Notes under the pieces: generated by a model | The model's input: only the letters and a program-made list of their open reading frames with translations | What the model was told of the DNA's origin: nothing | Databases searched by the model: none | Translations under genes and position numbers: made by a program | NCBI RefSeq assembly: GCF_015159745.1 | Contig: NZ_JADDOJ010000024.1 | Span: forward strand, 1 to 47,933 | From: Ramlibacter aquaticus | GTDB lineage: Bacteria; Pseudomonadota; Gammaproteobacteria; Burkholderiales; Burkholderiaceae_C | Direction of reading: 5' to 3' | DNA length: 47,933 bases | In this document: positions 1 to 8,078 of the stretch, piece after piece | Numbering within the stretch: position 1 is the first letter of the stretch | How the letters are laid out: each line of letters begins with the position of its first letter

Positions 1-64
1 GGTTCCCGCTGGGCATGCAGGTGCTGGGATGCTCGGACCATGCGGGAATTACAGCACGCCGGGC

Positions 65-70
65 GATAAT
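65..70 (+). promoter_or_regulatory. -10 element of dapF, leaderless spacing
   Basis: GATAAT lies exactly six bases before the ATG at 77, so transcription would begin at or next to the start codon. No Shine-Dalgarno sequence precedes that ATG. I see no good -35 hexamer. The same hexamer-N6-ATG arrangement recurs at hslV, lpxC, yqiA, rodA and tldD in this window. Confidence 0.6.
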
Positions 71-76
71 CCCTCG

Positions 77-940
77 ATGCGCATCCGCTTCACCAAGATG
101 CAGGGCGCCGGCAACGATTTCGTCGTGCTCGACGAGACGCGGGGCCGGCTCGGGCTCACGCCGGCCCAGTACCGCCTGATCGCCGACCGCCACTTCGGCG
201 TCGGCGCCGACCAGATCCTCACCGTCCGCCCCTCGCCCGGCGCGGGCATCGATTTCGAGTACGTGATCCACAACGCCGACGGTGGCGAGGTCGAGCAGTG
301 CGGCAATGGCGCGCGCTGCTTCGCCCGCTACGTGCGCGACAAGGGCCTGACCGACCGCGACGTGGTGCGCGTGCGCACGCTCTCGGGCGTGATCGAGCCG
401 CGCCTGAACGCCGACGGCCGGGTCACCGTGGACATGGGCCCGCCGGTGTTCGAGCTGGCCCAGGTGCCCTTCGACGCGCGCGGCATCGAGCCGGCGATGG
501 AGGGCGGCTGGGAGACCTGGCCGCTGGCCCTGGCCGGCGGCACCACGGTGCAGGTGGCCGTGCTCTCCATGGGCAACCCGCACGCGGTGCAGCTGGTCGA
601 TGACGTGGACGCCGCCCCCGTGCGCGAGCAGGGCCCGCAGGTCGAGCACCATGCGCGCTTTCCGCGCCGCGTGAACGCCGGCTACCTGCAGGTGCAGGAC
701 TGCAGCCACGCCCGCCTGCGCGTGTGGGAGCGCGGCGCCGGCGAAACCCTGGCCTGCGGCACGGGCGCCTGCGCGGCCGTGGTGGCGGGCATACGCCTGG
801 GCCGCCTGGACGCGCGCGTGGACGTGCAGACGCACGGCGGCGTGCTGACCATCGAGTGGGACGGCCGCGGCCCGGTCTTCATGACCGGCCCGGCCGTCAC
901 GGTTTTCGAAGGGGAGCTGGAGATTCCGGACGCACCATGA
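77..940 (+). CDS. dapF: Diaminopimelate epimerase
   Basis: Converts LL-diaminopimelate to meso-diaminopimelate in the cytoplasm, supplying lysine synthesis and the peptidoglycan precursor that MurE adds. The 288-residue product has both halves of the DapF fold with the two active-site cysteines: Cys75 in EQCGNGARC and Cys227 in LACGTGAC. The N-terminus [15 protein letters not shown] is the usual family start, so I chose the ATG at 77; an in-frame ATG at 29 would add 16 unconserved residues. A -10-like GATAAT sits six bases before this ATG. The stop codon overlaps the next gene's start as ATGA. Length and motifs are normal for the family. Confidence 0.97.
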   Translation: MRIRFTKMQGAGNDFVVLDETRGRLGLTPAQYRLIADRHFGVGADQILTVRPSPGAGIDFEYVIHNADGGEVEQCGNGARCFARYVRDKGLTDRDVVRVRTLSGVIEPRLNADGRVTVDMGPPVFELAQVPFDARGIEPAMEGGWETWPLALAGGTTVQVAVLSMGNPHAVQLVDDVDAAPVREQGPQVEHHARFPRRVNAGYLQVQDCSHARLRVWERGAGETLACGTGACAAVVAGIRLGRLDARVDVQTHGGVLTIEWDGRGPVFMTGPAVTVFEGELEIPDAP

Positions 941-1632
941 AGAACGACAACATGAACCCGATCACCGAAGACGACATCGCCAACTACCTGGCGAACACCC
1001 CCGATTTCTTCGCCCGCCACGCCGAGCTGCTGGCGACGGTGCAGCTGACCAGCCCGCACGGCAACCGCGCCGTCAGCCTGCAGGAGCGGCAGGCCGAGAT
1101 GCTGCGCGAGAAGATCAAGGCGCTGGAGCACCGCGTGATGGACATGGTCCGCCACGGCAACGAGAACGTGATCATCGCCGACCGCCTGCACCGCTGGGCC
1201 CTGCAGCTGTTCCGCGTGGCCGAGCCGGGCGCGCTGCCGGCGGCCATCGCCGAGGGCATCGTGCAGGAGTTCATGGTGCCGCAGGCCGCGATCAAGGTCT
1301 GGGGCGTGGGCGGCCTGCATGCCGGCGCCAGCTTCGCCCGGGACGTAAGCGACGACGCCCGCACCTTCGCTTCCTCGCTGACCCAGCCCTACTGCGGCGT
1401 CAATGCGGGCTTCGAGGCCGTGGGCTGGCTGGCCGACCCGGGCGCGGCGCTCTCGATCGCGCTCATCCCGCTGCGCGAGGGCCCGGTGGGCAGCACCACG
1501 CCCGCCTTCGGCATGCTGGTGCTGGCCTCGCCGGACCCGCAGCGCTTCCAGAGCGGCATGGGCACGGACTTCCTGGAGCGCATCGCCGAGCTGGCCAGCG
1601 CCTCCCTGGCGCGCCTGGCCGCCGCCGGCTGA
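937..1632 (+). CDS. DUF484 family protein
   Basis: A 231-residue DUF484 protein. This family usually sits between dapF and xerC, as it does here; its biochemical role is not established. Residues about 8-30 ([17 protein letters not shown]) match the family's N-terminal signature. Residues about 47-77 look like a coiled coil, and the rest resembles a GAF-type ligand-binding fold, which is inference from the pattern. The start at 937 overlaps the dapF stop by four bases, and xerC begins two bases after its stop, so the three are very probably co-translated. A nearby in-frame Met at 952 is an alternative start. Confidence 0.9.
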   Translation: MKNDNMNPITEDDIANYLANTPDFFARHAELLATVQLTSPHGNRAVSLQERQAEMLREKIKALEHRVMDMVRHGNENVIIADRLHRWALQLFRVAEPGALPAAIAEGIVQEFMVPQAAIKVWGVGGLHAGASFARDVSDDARTFASSLTQPYCGVNAGFEAVGWLADPGAALSIALIPLREGPVGSTTPAFGMLVLASPDPQRFQSGMGTDFLERIAELASASLARLAAAG

Positions 1633-1634
1633 GC

Positions 1635-2669
1635 ATGGCCCGGGCCCCGCTGCCCGCCGGGGCCGGGACCCCGGCCGCCGTGCCCGTCCCCGCCGCGGCC
1701 GACCCGGCCGCGCCTGCCGGACTGCCCGATCCGATCGCACCCGCCGAGGGGCTGTCGCCCCTGGTGCTGCGCTACCTGGAGCACGTGCGGGTGGAGAAGC
1801 GCCTGGCCGCGCGGACGGTGGACCTGTACACGCACGACCTGGCGCGCCTGACGGCGCTCGCGGCGCAGGTGCCCATCGACCTGCTGCAGGTGCAGCCCGC
1901 GCACGTGCGGCGCTGGGTGGCGCAGATGCACGGCCAGGGCCGCAGCGGGCGCGGCATCGCGCTCATCCTCTCGGGCTGGCGCGGCTTCTACACCTGGCTG
2001 GGCCGCGAGGGGCGGGTGCCCAGCAACCCGGTGGTCGGCGTGCGCGCGCCACGCTCGGGCAAGCCCCTGCCCAAGGCCCTGTCGGTGGACGACGCGGTCG
2101 GCCTGGCCGATTTCGAAAGCAGCGAGGACGACCCCTGGCTGGACACGCGCGACGCCGCTCTGGTGGAGCTGCTCTACGGCTGCGGCCTGCGGGTGGGCGA
2201 GGTGGTCGGCCTGGACGTGGTGGCCTCGCCGGCCGCGCGCGGCTGGCTGGACCTGGACGCCGGCGAGGCCCACGTGCTGGGCAAGGGCAGCAAGCGCCGC
2301 AGCGTGCCCGTGGGCTCGGCGGCACTGGCCGCGCTGCGCGCCTGGCTCGCGGTGCGCGGCGACACGCCGGGCCAGGCGGCGCTGTTCACCGGCCGCCACG
2401 GCACGCGGCTGACGGCGCAATCCATCTGGCAGCGGCTGCGCCGGCGCAGCCTGCAGGCCGGCCTGGCGACCCCCGTGCACCCCCACATGCTGCGCCATTC
2501 CTTCGCCAGCCACGTGCTGCAGTCCAGCGGCGACCTGCGCGCCGTGCAGGAACTGCTGGGCCACGCCAACATCACCACCACCCAGGTCTACACGCGGCTG
2601 GATTTCCAGCACCTGGCCAAGGCCTACGACGCCGCGCACCCGCGCGCGCAACGCAAGAAGAACCCATGA
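1635..2669 (+). CDS. xerC: Site-specific tyrosine recombinase XerC
   Basis: Chromosome dimer resolution recombinase that works with XerD at dif and under FtsK control. The 344-residue protein has the N-terminal SAM-like DNA-binding domain (about residues 45-130) and the catalytic domain. The visible catalytic set is Arg186 (CGLRVGE), His284 and Arg287 (HMLRHSF), His310 (LLGHANI) and nucleophile Tyr319 (QVYTRLDF). The spacing of these and the dapF-DUF484 context favour XerC over XerD or a mobile integrase. It carries an extra Pro/Ala-rich N-terminal segment of about 40 residues compared with a typical 300-residue XerC; the true start could lie further in. The stop overlaps the rlmI start (ATGA). 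Confidence 0.93.
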   Translation: MARAPLPAGAGTPAAVPVPAAADPAAPAGLPDPIAPAEGLSPLVLRYLEHVRVEKRLAARTVDLYTHDLARLTALAAQVPIDLLQVQPAHVRRWVAQMHGQGRSGRGIALILSGWRGFYTWLGREGRVPSNPVVGVRAPRSGKPLPKALSVDDAVGLADFESSEDDPWLDTRDAALVELLYGCGLRVGEVVGLDVVASPAARGWLDLDAGEAHVLGKGSKRRSVPVGSAALAALRAWLAVRGDTPGQAALFTGRHGTRLTAQSIWQRLRRRSLQAGLATPVHPHMLRHSFASHVLQSSGDLRAVQELLGHANITTTQVYTRLDFQHLAKAYDAAHPRAQRKKNP

Positions 2670-3850
2670 AAGTGATTCGCCTGAAGGACGGCAAGGAGCG
2701 ATCCCTGCTGCGCCGCCACCCCTGGATCTTCGAATCGGCGATCGCCCGCGGCGGCGCCGACGCGGGCGAGACCGTGCGCGTGGAGTCGCATGGCGGCGAG
2801 TTCCTGGCCTGGGCCGCGTTCAGCCCGGCCTCCAAGATCCGCGCCCGGGCCTGGAGCTTCGATGCCGCGCAGCGCATCGACGCCGCTTTCGTGGCGCAGC
2901 AGGTGGAGCGTGCGGTGGCCGCCCGCGCGCGCATGGCCATCGCCAGCGACGGCCTGCGCCTGGTGCACGGCGAATCGGACGGGCTGCCCGGCCTGGTGGT
3001 GGACCGCTATGGCGACACGCTGGTGGCGCAGTTCCTGGCCGCCGGGGTGGAGCGCTGGAAGCCGGTGCTGGCCGATGCCCTGCTGCGGGTGACGGGCTGC
3101 GCCCGGCTCTACGAGCGCTCCGACGCCAACGCCCGCACGCTGGAGGGGCTGCAGCCGGCGACCGGCTGGCTGCGCGGCGAGGGCCCCACCGAGCTGGCGC
3201 TGCAGGAGCACGGCTGGCGCTTCGGCCTGGACATCGCCACCGGCCACAAGACCGGCTTCTACCTGGACCAGCGCGACAGCCGCGAGAGCTTCGCCCGCCA
3301 CGCCCGCCACCTGGGCCTGCAGCGGGTGCTCAACTGCTACTGCTACACCGGCGGCTTCACCGTGGCCGCGCTGGCGGGGGGCGCCGGGCACGTCACGTCC
3401 ATCGATTCCTCCGGCCCGGCGCTGGAGCGGGCGCGGGACAACGTGGCGCGCAACGGCTTCGACGCGGCGCGGGCGGAATTCCTGGACGCCGACGTCAACG
3501 CCAGCCTGCGTCGCTTCGCCACCGAAGGGCGGCGTTTCGACGGCATCGTGCTGGACCCGCCCAAGCTGGCCCCCACGGCGGCCCATGCCGAGCGCGCCGC
3601 CCGCGCCTACAAGGACATCAACCGCCTCGCCCTGGGCCTGCTGGAGCCCGGCGGCGTGCTGTTCACCTTCTCGTGCTCGGGCGGCATCCCGCCCGAGCTG
3701 TTCCACAAGATCGTGGCCTCGGCCGGCGCCGACGCGGGCGTGGACGGCTACATCACCGGCCGGCTGGGCGGCGCGGCGGACCATCCCATGACCCTGGCCT
3801 TCCCGGAAGGGGAGTACCTGAAGGGCCTCATCGTGATGCGCAAGCCCTGA
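2666..3850 (+). CDS. rlmI: Class I SAM-dependent rRNA (cytosine-5) methyltransferase, RlmI-like
   Basis: Predicted 23S rRNA m5C methyltransferase of the RlmI/COG1092 family. The 394-residue product has an N-terminal PUA-type RNA-binding domain (about 1-75), a linker domain and a Rossmann methyltransferase domain. SAM motif I is at about 221-237 (VLNCYCYTGGF), motif IV is DPPK at 297-300, and the catalytic cysteine region is FSCSG around Cys337. The reading frame is open far upstream through xerC, but similarity begins at MKVIRLKDGKERSL, so the ATG at 2666 overlapping the xerC stop is chosen. The exact rRNA target is inferred from the E. coli family member. Confidence 0.9.
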   Translation: MKVIRLKDGKERSLLRRHPWIFESAIARGGADAGETVRVESHGGEFLAWAAFSPASKIRARAWSFDAAQRIDAAFVAQQVERAVAARARMAIASDGLRLVHGESDGLPGLVVDRYGDTLVAQFLAAGVERWKPVLADALLRVTGCARLYERSDANARTLEGLQPATGWLRGEGPTELALQEHGWRFGLDIATGHKTGFYLDQRDSRESFARHARHLGLQRVLNCYCYTGGFTVAALAGGAGHVTSIDSSGPALERARDNVARNGFDAARAEFLDADVNASLRRFATEGRRFDGIVLDPPKLAPTAAHAERAARAYKDINRLALGLLEPGGVLFTFSCSGGIPPELFHKIVASAGADAGVDGYITGRLGGAADHPMTLAFPEGEYLKGLIVMRKP

Positions 3851-3856
3851 AACGCC

Positions 3857-3882
3857 GGAAAACCTAAACTACAAGGTTTTCC
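3857..3882. promoter_or_regulatory. Inverted repeat bracketing a probable -10, upstream of the COG0523 GTPase gene
   Basis: GGAAAACCT (3857-3865) and AGGTTTTCC (3874-3882) form a perfect 9-bp inverted repeat with an 8-base spacer. The spacer plus the edge of the left arm contains TAAACT (3865-3870), a plausible -10 hexamer. A dimeric repressor bound here would block the promoter. The alternative is a terminator hairpin for rlmI, but no T-run follows: the next bases are CGGACCC. Confidence 0.5.
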
Positions 3883-3901
3883 CGGACCCGGAGACCTCCC
3901 C

Positions 3902-4960
3902 ATGAGCCTGATTCCCGCCACCATCCTCACCGGCTTCCTCGGCTCGGGCAAGACCACCCTGCTCAAGCGGGTGCTGACCGAGGCCCACGGCCAGAAGATC
4001 GCCATCATCGAGAACGAGTTCGGGCAGGAGAACATCGACAGCGACATCCTGGTCACCGACACCGAGGAGCAGATCGTGCAGATGAGCAACGGCTGCATCT
4101 GCTGCACCATCCGCGAGGACCTGCGCGGCGCGCTGCAGCTGCTGGCGGCCAAGAAGCGCCAGGGCCTGCTGAACTTCGACCGGGTGGTGATCGAGACCAC
4201 CGGGCTGGCCGACCCCGGCCCCGTCGCCCAGACCTTCTTCATGGACGACGAGATCGCCGAGAGCTTCCTGCTGGACTCCATCCTGACGCTGGTGGACGCC
4301 AAGCACGCGGCCCAGCAGCTCAACGACCGCCAGGAGGCGCGCCGCCAGGTGGGCTTCGCCGACCAGATCTTCGTCAGCAAGACCGACCTGGTCACGCCCG
4401 AAGAGACCGAGGCGCTGATCCACCGCCTCAAGCACATGAACCCGCGCGCGCCGATCCGCGCCGTCCACTTCGGCGAGGTGGCTCTCAAGGAGGTGTTCGA
4501 CCTGCGCGGCTTCAACCTCAACGCCAAGCTCGACATCGACCCCGACTTCCTCAAGGAAGAGGCGCACGACCACGACGACCACGACCACGACCATGCGCAC
4601 GGCGAGCACTGCGACCACCCCTCGCACGCGCACGCCGGCCATGGCCACCACCACCACACCGACGACGACGTGAAGAGCTTCGTCTTCAAGTCCGACCGGC
4701 CCTTCGACCCGGCCAAGCTGGAGGACTTCCTGGGCGCGGTGGTGAACATCTACGGCCCGCGCATGCTGCGCTACAAGGGCGTGCTGTTCATGAAGGGCAC
4801 CGAGCGCAAGGTCATCTTCCAGGGCGTGCACCAGCTCATGGGCAGCGACCTGGGGCCCCAGTGGGGCGGCGGCGAGGTGCCGAACAGCAAGATGGTCTTC
4901 ATCGGGATCGACCTGCCGCGCGACATCTTCCTGCAGGGCCTGGAACAGTGCCTGGCCTGA
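3902..4960 (+). CDS. COG0523 (CobW/YjiA/ZNG1-type) metal-binding GTPase
   Basis: A 352-residue G3E-family GTPase of the COG0523 group, whose members insert or handle metals such as zinc or cobalt. The P-loop GFLGSGKTT is at residues 11-19, and the family metal-binding motif GCICCT has Cys65, Cys67 and Cys68. A strongly His/Asp-rich segment lies at about 221-253, followed by the CobW C-terminal domain. The gene is preceded by GGAGA eight bases before the ATG and by a palindrome around a candidate -10. Its neighbour is dksA; COG0523 and DksA genes occur together in zinc-responsive loci of other proteobacteria, so zinc homeostasis is a reasonable guess. The sequence alone does not say which metal. 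Confidence 0.9.
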   Translation: MSLIPATILTGFLGSGKTTLLKRVLTEAHGQKIAIIENEFGQENIDSDILVTDTEEQIVQMSNGCICCTIREDLRGALQLLAAKKRQGLLNFDRVVIETTGLADPGPVAQTFFMDDEIAESFLLDSILTLVDAKHAAQQLNDRQEARRQVGFADQIFVSKTDLVTPEETEALIHRLKHMNPRAPIRAVHFGEVALKEVFDLRGFNLNAKLDIDPDFLKEEAHDHDDHDHDHAHGEHCDHPSHAHAGHGHHHHTDDDVKSFVFKSDRPFDPAKLEDFLGAVVNIYGPRMLRYKGVLFMKGTERKVIFQGVHQLMGSDLGPQWGGGEVPNSKMVFIGIDLPRDIFLQGLEQCLA

Positions 4961-5035
4961 CCGGGACGGCCCGCCAGCCGCCCGCGTGTCTCCAATCCGC
5001 AACTGATGTCACGGCCCGGCCGGGCCCGGCCGTTC

Positions 5036-5057
5036 CCGGCGGGCAAAAGCCCGCCGG
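5036..5057 (+). terminator. Hairpin after the COG0523 GTPase gene
   Basis: CCGGCGGGC and GCCCGCCGG form a perfect 9-bp stem closed by an AAAA tetraloop. It lies about 75 bases past the GTPase stop and just before the dksA promoter. No T-run follows, so it is a weak or factor-assisted terminator candidate. Confidence 0.45.
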
Positions 5058-5084
5058 CGTGGCCGGGCGCCCCGGCAATCAGGG

Positions 5085-5090
5085 TATAAC
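5085..5090 (+). promoter_or_regulatory. -10 element upstream of dksA
   Basis: TATAAC is the best -10 hexamer in the interval between the GTPase gene and dksA. It would start transcription near 5097, just ahead of the small upstream open frame at 5100 and about 92 bases before the chosen dksA start. The -35 position has no recognisable hexamer. Confidence 0.5.
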
Positions 5091-5099
5091 TCGCCCTTG

Positions 5100-5192
5100 A
5101 TGAAGGCGACCGCACGTCAGAACGAGGAATGCCAGCAGGCCGGGGCGCAACGCATGCCCGGGCCGCAGGCACGAGGAGGAGACTGCAAGTGA
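5100..5192 (+). CDS. Possible 30-codon upstream open frame coupled to dksA
   Basis: An ATG at 5100 opens a frame of 30 codons (starting MKATARQNEECQQ) whose TGA at 5190-5192 overlaps the dksA GTG start at 5189-5191. The ATG lies nine bases downstream of the TATAAC hexamer, so it would be near the 5' end of the mRNA. The strong Shine-Dalgarno of dksA lies inside this frame. This could be a translated leader that couples to dksA, or chance in GC-rich DNA. No protein family is recognised. Confidence 0.3.
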   Translation: MKATARQNEECQQAGAQRMPGPQARGGDCK

Positions 5193-6199
5193 AGGCTCAA
5201 CCCAAGGCAGCCGCGAAGGCCGGCGCCAAGACCGCCCAGGCCAAGACGCCAGCCCGCAAGGCGCCGGCCAAGCCCGCGGCCAAGCCGGTGGCGAAGAAGG
5301 CCGCGGCCAAGGCACCGGCACCCGCTGCGAAGAAGGCCACGACCGCCAAGAAGGCGGCAGCGCCGGCGAAGAAGGCGGCTGCATCGGCGAAGAAGCCGGC
5401 CGCAGCCGTGAAGAAGGCCCCGGTGCCGGCCAAGAAGGCGGCGCCGGCCAAGGCCGTGAAGCTTGCCAAGGCCCCGTCCGCCGCCAAGCCCGTGACCGCG
5501 CCTGCGGCCAAGGCGCCCACGCCGTCGGCCGTACCGCCTGTCCCTCCTGCCGCGCCGGTCGCCGGCGCCACCCCGCCCCGTCCGCATGCGGAACCGGTGC
5601 GGGCCACCAAACCCTCGGCGCGGCTCGCGTCGGTCACGGTCCCGTCCATCGCGGCGAACACCGTGGCCTCCACCGCTGCCAAAGCAAGCTACAACCAGAC
5701 AATGCCTTCCCCGCTGCTCACCCCGCCCCCCCTGGTGGCCATCAAGAAAGATCCCAAGCTCGCCAACAACTGGAAGGCCAAGGCGGCCGACGAGCTGACG
5801 GACGCCGAGGTGCTGGCCATGCCCGACTCGGAGTACATGAACGACAAGCAGCTGGCCTTCTTCCGGCTGAAGCTCGTCCAGCTCAAGCAGGACATCCTCA
5901 ACAGCGCCGGCGAGACCACCGAGCACCTGCGCGAGGACACCGTCATCGTCCCCGACCCGGCCGACCGCGCCACCATCGAGGAAGAACACGCCCTGGAGCT
6001 GCGCACCCGCGACCGCGAGCGCAAGCTGCTTAAAAAGATCGAGCAGTCCATCGCCCGCATCGACGCCGGCGACTACGGCTACTGCGACGAGACCGGCGAG
6101 CCGATCGGCGTCGGCCGCCTGCTGGCGCGTCCCACCGCCACGCTGTCGCTCGAGGCGCAGCAGCGCCGCGAGCTGAAGCAGAAGATGTTCGGCGACTGA
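5189..6199 (+). CDS. dksA: DksA-type RNA polymerase secondary-channel factor with histone H1-like tail
   Basis: Transcription factor that binds RNA polymerase and works with ppGpp in the stringent response. The C-terminal 130 or so residues of the 336-residue product match DksA: a coiled coil with the acidic tip DPADRA at about 256-261, then a globular domain. Only the first zinc-ligand cysteine remains (Cys299 in YCDETGEPIG); the other three positions read Thr, Ser and Ala, so zinc binding is unlikely. The first 170 residues are Lys/Ala/Pro repeats like bacterial histone H1-like tails. I chose the GTG at 5189 because GAGGAGGA ends eight bases before it; an ATG at 5129 has no usable Shine-Dalgarno. 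It is followed by a STAS-like gene. Confidence 0.9.
   Translation: MKAQPKAAAKAGAKTAQAKTPARKAPAKPAAKPVAKKAAAKAPAPAAKKATTAKKAAAPAKKAAASAKKPAAAVKKAPVPAKKAAPAKAVKLAKAPSAAKPVTAPAAKAPTPSAVPPVPPAAPVAGATPPRPHAEPVRATKPSARLASVTVPSIAANTVASTAAKASYNQTMPSPLLTPPPLVAIKKDPKLANNWKAKAADELTDAEVLAMPDSEYMNDKQLAFFRLKLVQLKQDILNSAGETTEHLREDTVIVPDPADRATIEEEHALELRTRDRERKLLKKIEQSIARIDAGDYGYCDETGEPIGVGRLLARPTATLSLEAQQRRELKQKMFGD
5266..5470 (+). repeat. Low-complexity AAGAAGGC-rich coding repeat in dksA
   Basis: The octamer AAGAAGGC or a one-base variant recurs about seven times, encoding repeated Ala-Lys-Lys-Ala and Pro-Ala-Lys-Lys units. This is the basic tail of DksA and is a natural place for length variation between strains. 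Confidence 0.7.
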
Positions 6200-6232
6200 C
6201 GCCGCGCCAGCCCCACCTATACGAACGCACAG

Positions 6233-8017
6233 ATGTCCAAGGACGAAGGCCCGGGCCTGCTGGCCAAAGTCGTCAAGTTCGTCCGCAATCCGACCACCAG
6301 CTGGTCCGCGCTGGACCACGAGGAGTCGGACCGGGAGAGCAGCTACTCCAAGCAGATGCTCAAGGAGATGATCGAGCGCAAGCGGCGCAACGACTTCGTG
6401 CGCAAGCGTGAGTTCGACATGCTGCGCAAGATGCGCCGCAGCGAGGCCATCTCCAGCCAGGACCCGGCGGCCCGGCCCTCCTTTTTCCAGAGTTCGCTGC
6501 CGTCCAAGCCGGACGACCGCGCCACGACCCTCAAGAAGATCGACGAGATCGAGGCGCAGATGTCCATGCAGTGGTGGAAGACCAAGCATGGCGACAACGC
6601 CTCCCGCTCGGGCGCGGGCGTGCCCGCCGAGGCGCCCCGGCGGCCGGTCGATCCTGCGTCCCAGGCCTACAACCGCACCGAGCCCATGCCGCTCGCGCCG
6701 GTGTCGCGCTTCTCGGTGCAGCAGGATTCGCCGCCCATGATGGAGGAGGCGCCGGTCTCCCAGCGTCCCGCGTCCGGGCCGGCATCGCGTTCGCCGGTCC
6801 TGCCCGAGCCTGTGCCGCCCCGCGCGGCGGCCCGGGGCCTGCCGACGCCGGACACCGTGCCCATGTCCACCGGCTTCAACTCGGCCCACATGCAGGCCGT
6901 GCAGGTGGATGAATTCGCCCACGACCCCGAGCTCGAGGAAGCCGCCATCCGCTTCGCCAACGGCGACATCGCCGGCACCGAGGAGGGCCTGCGCGAGGTG
7001 CTGGGCCCGGGCGGGCCGCGCACCGACCATGACGAGACCTGGCTCGCCCTGTTCGACCTGTATCGCGCGACCGGCATGCAGGAGCGCTTCGAGTCGGCGG
7101 CGATCGAGTTCGCCGCGCGCTTCAACCGCTCGGCGCCGCAGTGGTTCTCGCTGCCCGAGGCGGTGGGCCGCATGCAGCAGCCGGCGGTCGCCCCGGCCAC
7201 CGGCAAGGCCTCGGCCCACTGGACCTCGCCGCCCGTGTTCGGCATCCAGTCGCTGGCGGCCCTGGGCGCGGCGCTCGCCAAGGCCGAACCGCCCTGGCGG
7301 CTCTCCTGGGCGAAGCTGCAGTCCATCGAGCCCGCGGTGGTGGAGCCGCTCACGCGCCAGTTCACCCAGTGGGGCCGGGAAGGCGTGCAGCTGCGCTTCA
7401 TCGGCACCTCGCGGCTCGAGGAGGTGCTGCGGCAGTCGGCCCCTTCCGGCGACAAGCGGGTCGACCCGGCCTGGTGGCGCCTGCGCATGGAGGTACTGCG
7501 GGTCATGCACAGGCCGGACGAGTTCGAGCTCGCCGCGCTGGACTACTGCGTGACCTACGAGGTCTCGCCGCCCTCCTGGGAAAGCGCACGCTGCGAATTC
7601 AAGCCGCTGCAGGACGACGGCAGCTACGAATCCGGCCACACCATCGTCGGCGAGGCCTTCCACGACTCCATCCAGTCCAGCTTCAGCAACGGCTTCGGCG
7701 AGTCGCGCAGCGGCGATTCCACCGGCGCGCTCGCGCACGTGGCGACGGTGGAACTGGCCGGCCAGGTGCTGGGCGACGCCCACGAAGCCATGCAGCTGAT
7801 CGAGCAGCGGCTGGACAACGCCGACATCATGGTCATCTCCTGCGCCCGGCTGATCCGCATCGACTTCACCGCGGCCGGCATGCTGCTCAACTGGTGCGGC
7901 GCGCGCCAGGCCGAGGGCCGCCAGGTGCAGTTCACCGACGCGCACCGCCTGGTGGCGGCCTTCTTCAGCGTGATCGGCATCAACGAGCACGCGCGGGTCA
8001 GCACGCGCAACGACTGA
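6233..8017 (+). CDS. STAS-like domain protein of unknown function
   Basis: A 594-residue protein I cannot assign to a characterised family. The N-terminus (about 1-80) is highly charged, with an Arg/Lys-rich predicted helix. Residues 100-225 are Pro/Ser-rich and look disordered. Residues about 230-290 resemble a helical repeat. The C-terminal 90 residues resemble a STAS or anti-anti-sigma fold, including [13 protein letters not shown], an Asp-Phe-Thr-Ala-Ala-Gly segment where STAS proteins have their helix start, and [17 protein letters not shown] weak TATACG hexamer lies nine bases before the ATG and no clear Shine-Dalgarno is seen. It lies between dksA and hslV on the same strand. A role in protein-protein signalling is only a guess. 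Confidence 0.75.
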   Translation: MSKDEGPGLLAKVVKFVRNPTTSWSALDHEESDRESSYSKQMLKEMIERKRRNDFVRKREFDMLRKMRRSEAISSQDPAARPSFFQSSLPSKPDDRATTLKKIDEIEAQMSMQWWKTKHGDNASRSGAGVPAEAPRRPVDPASQAYNRTEPMPLAPVSRFSVQQDSPPMMEEAPVSQRPASGPASRSPVLPEPVPPRAAARGLPTPDTVPMSTGFNSAHMQAVQVDEFAHDPELEEAAIRFANGDIAGTEEGLREVLGPGGPRTDHDETWLALFDLYRATGMQERFESAAIEFAARFNRSAPQWFSLPEAVGRMQQPAVAPATGKASAHWTSPPVFGIQSLAALGAALAKAEPPWRLSWAKLQSIEPAVVEPLTRQFTQWGREGVQLRFIGTSRLEEVLRQSAPSGDKRVDPAWWRLRMEVLRVMHRPDEFELAALDYCVTYEVSPPSWESARCEFKPLQDDGSYESGHTIVGEAFHDSIQSSFSNGFGESRSGDSTGALAHVATVELAGQVLGDAHEAMQLIEQRLDNADIMVISCARLIRIDFTAAGMLLNWCGARQAEGRQVQFTDAHRLVAAFFSVIGINEHARVSTRND

Positions 8018-8043
8018 AGGCGGCGGGGCGGCTGCGTCCGGGG

Positions 8044-8072
8044 CTTGCATCCCGGCCGCACGCCCCTATGTT
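8044..8072 (+). promoter_or_regulatory. hslVU promoter, heat-shock-like and leaderless
   Basis: CTTGCAT (8044-8050), then 12 bases, then CCCCTATGT (8063-8071) resembles the sigma-32 pattern CTTGAA - CCCCATnT. The same bases can be read as a sigma-70 promoter: TTGCAT, 16 bases, TATGTT (8067-8072). TATGTT ends exactly six bases before the hslV ATG, so the transcript would be leaderless or nearly so. Confidence 0.55.
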
Positions 8073-8078
8073 TCACCG

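Noticed and set aside
1403..2665. Long in-frame extension upstream of rlmI
   Set aside because: It overlaps xerC in another frame, and family similarity starts only at the ATG at 2666.
1635..2669. Tyrosine recombinase as a sign of a mobile element
   Set aside because: Position between DUF484 and rlmI, motif spacing and absence of attachment repeats indicate chromosomal xerC.
4564..4665. Tandem-repeat-like His/Asp codon run in the GTPase gene
   Set aside because: It is the coding sequence of a metal-binding loop common in COG0523 proteins, not an independent repeat element.
5117..8050. A 977-codon open frame on the minus strand opposite dksA and the STAS-like gene
   Set aside because: It is a by-product of high GC and the repetitive codon pattern of the plus-strand genes; its translation is low-complexity His/Gly/Arg/Leu-rich and matches no family.
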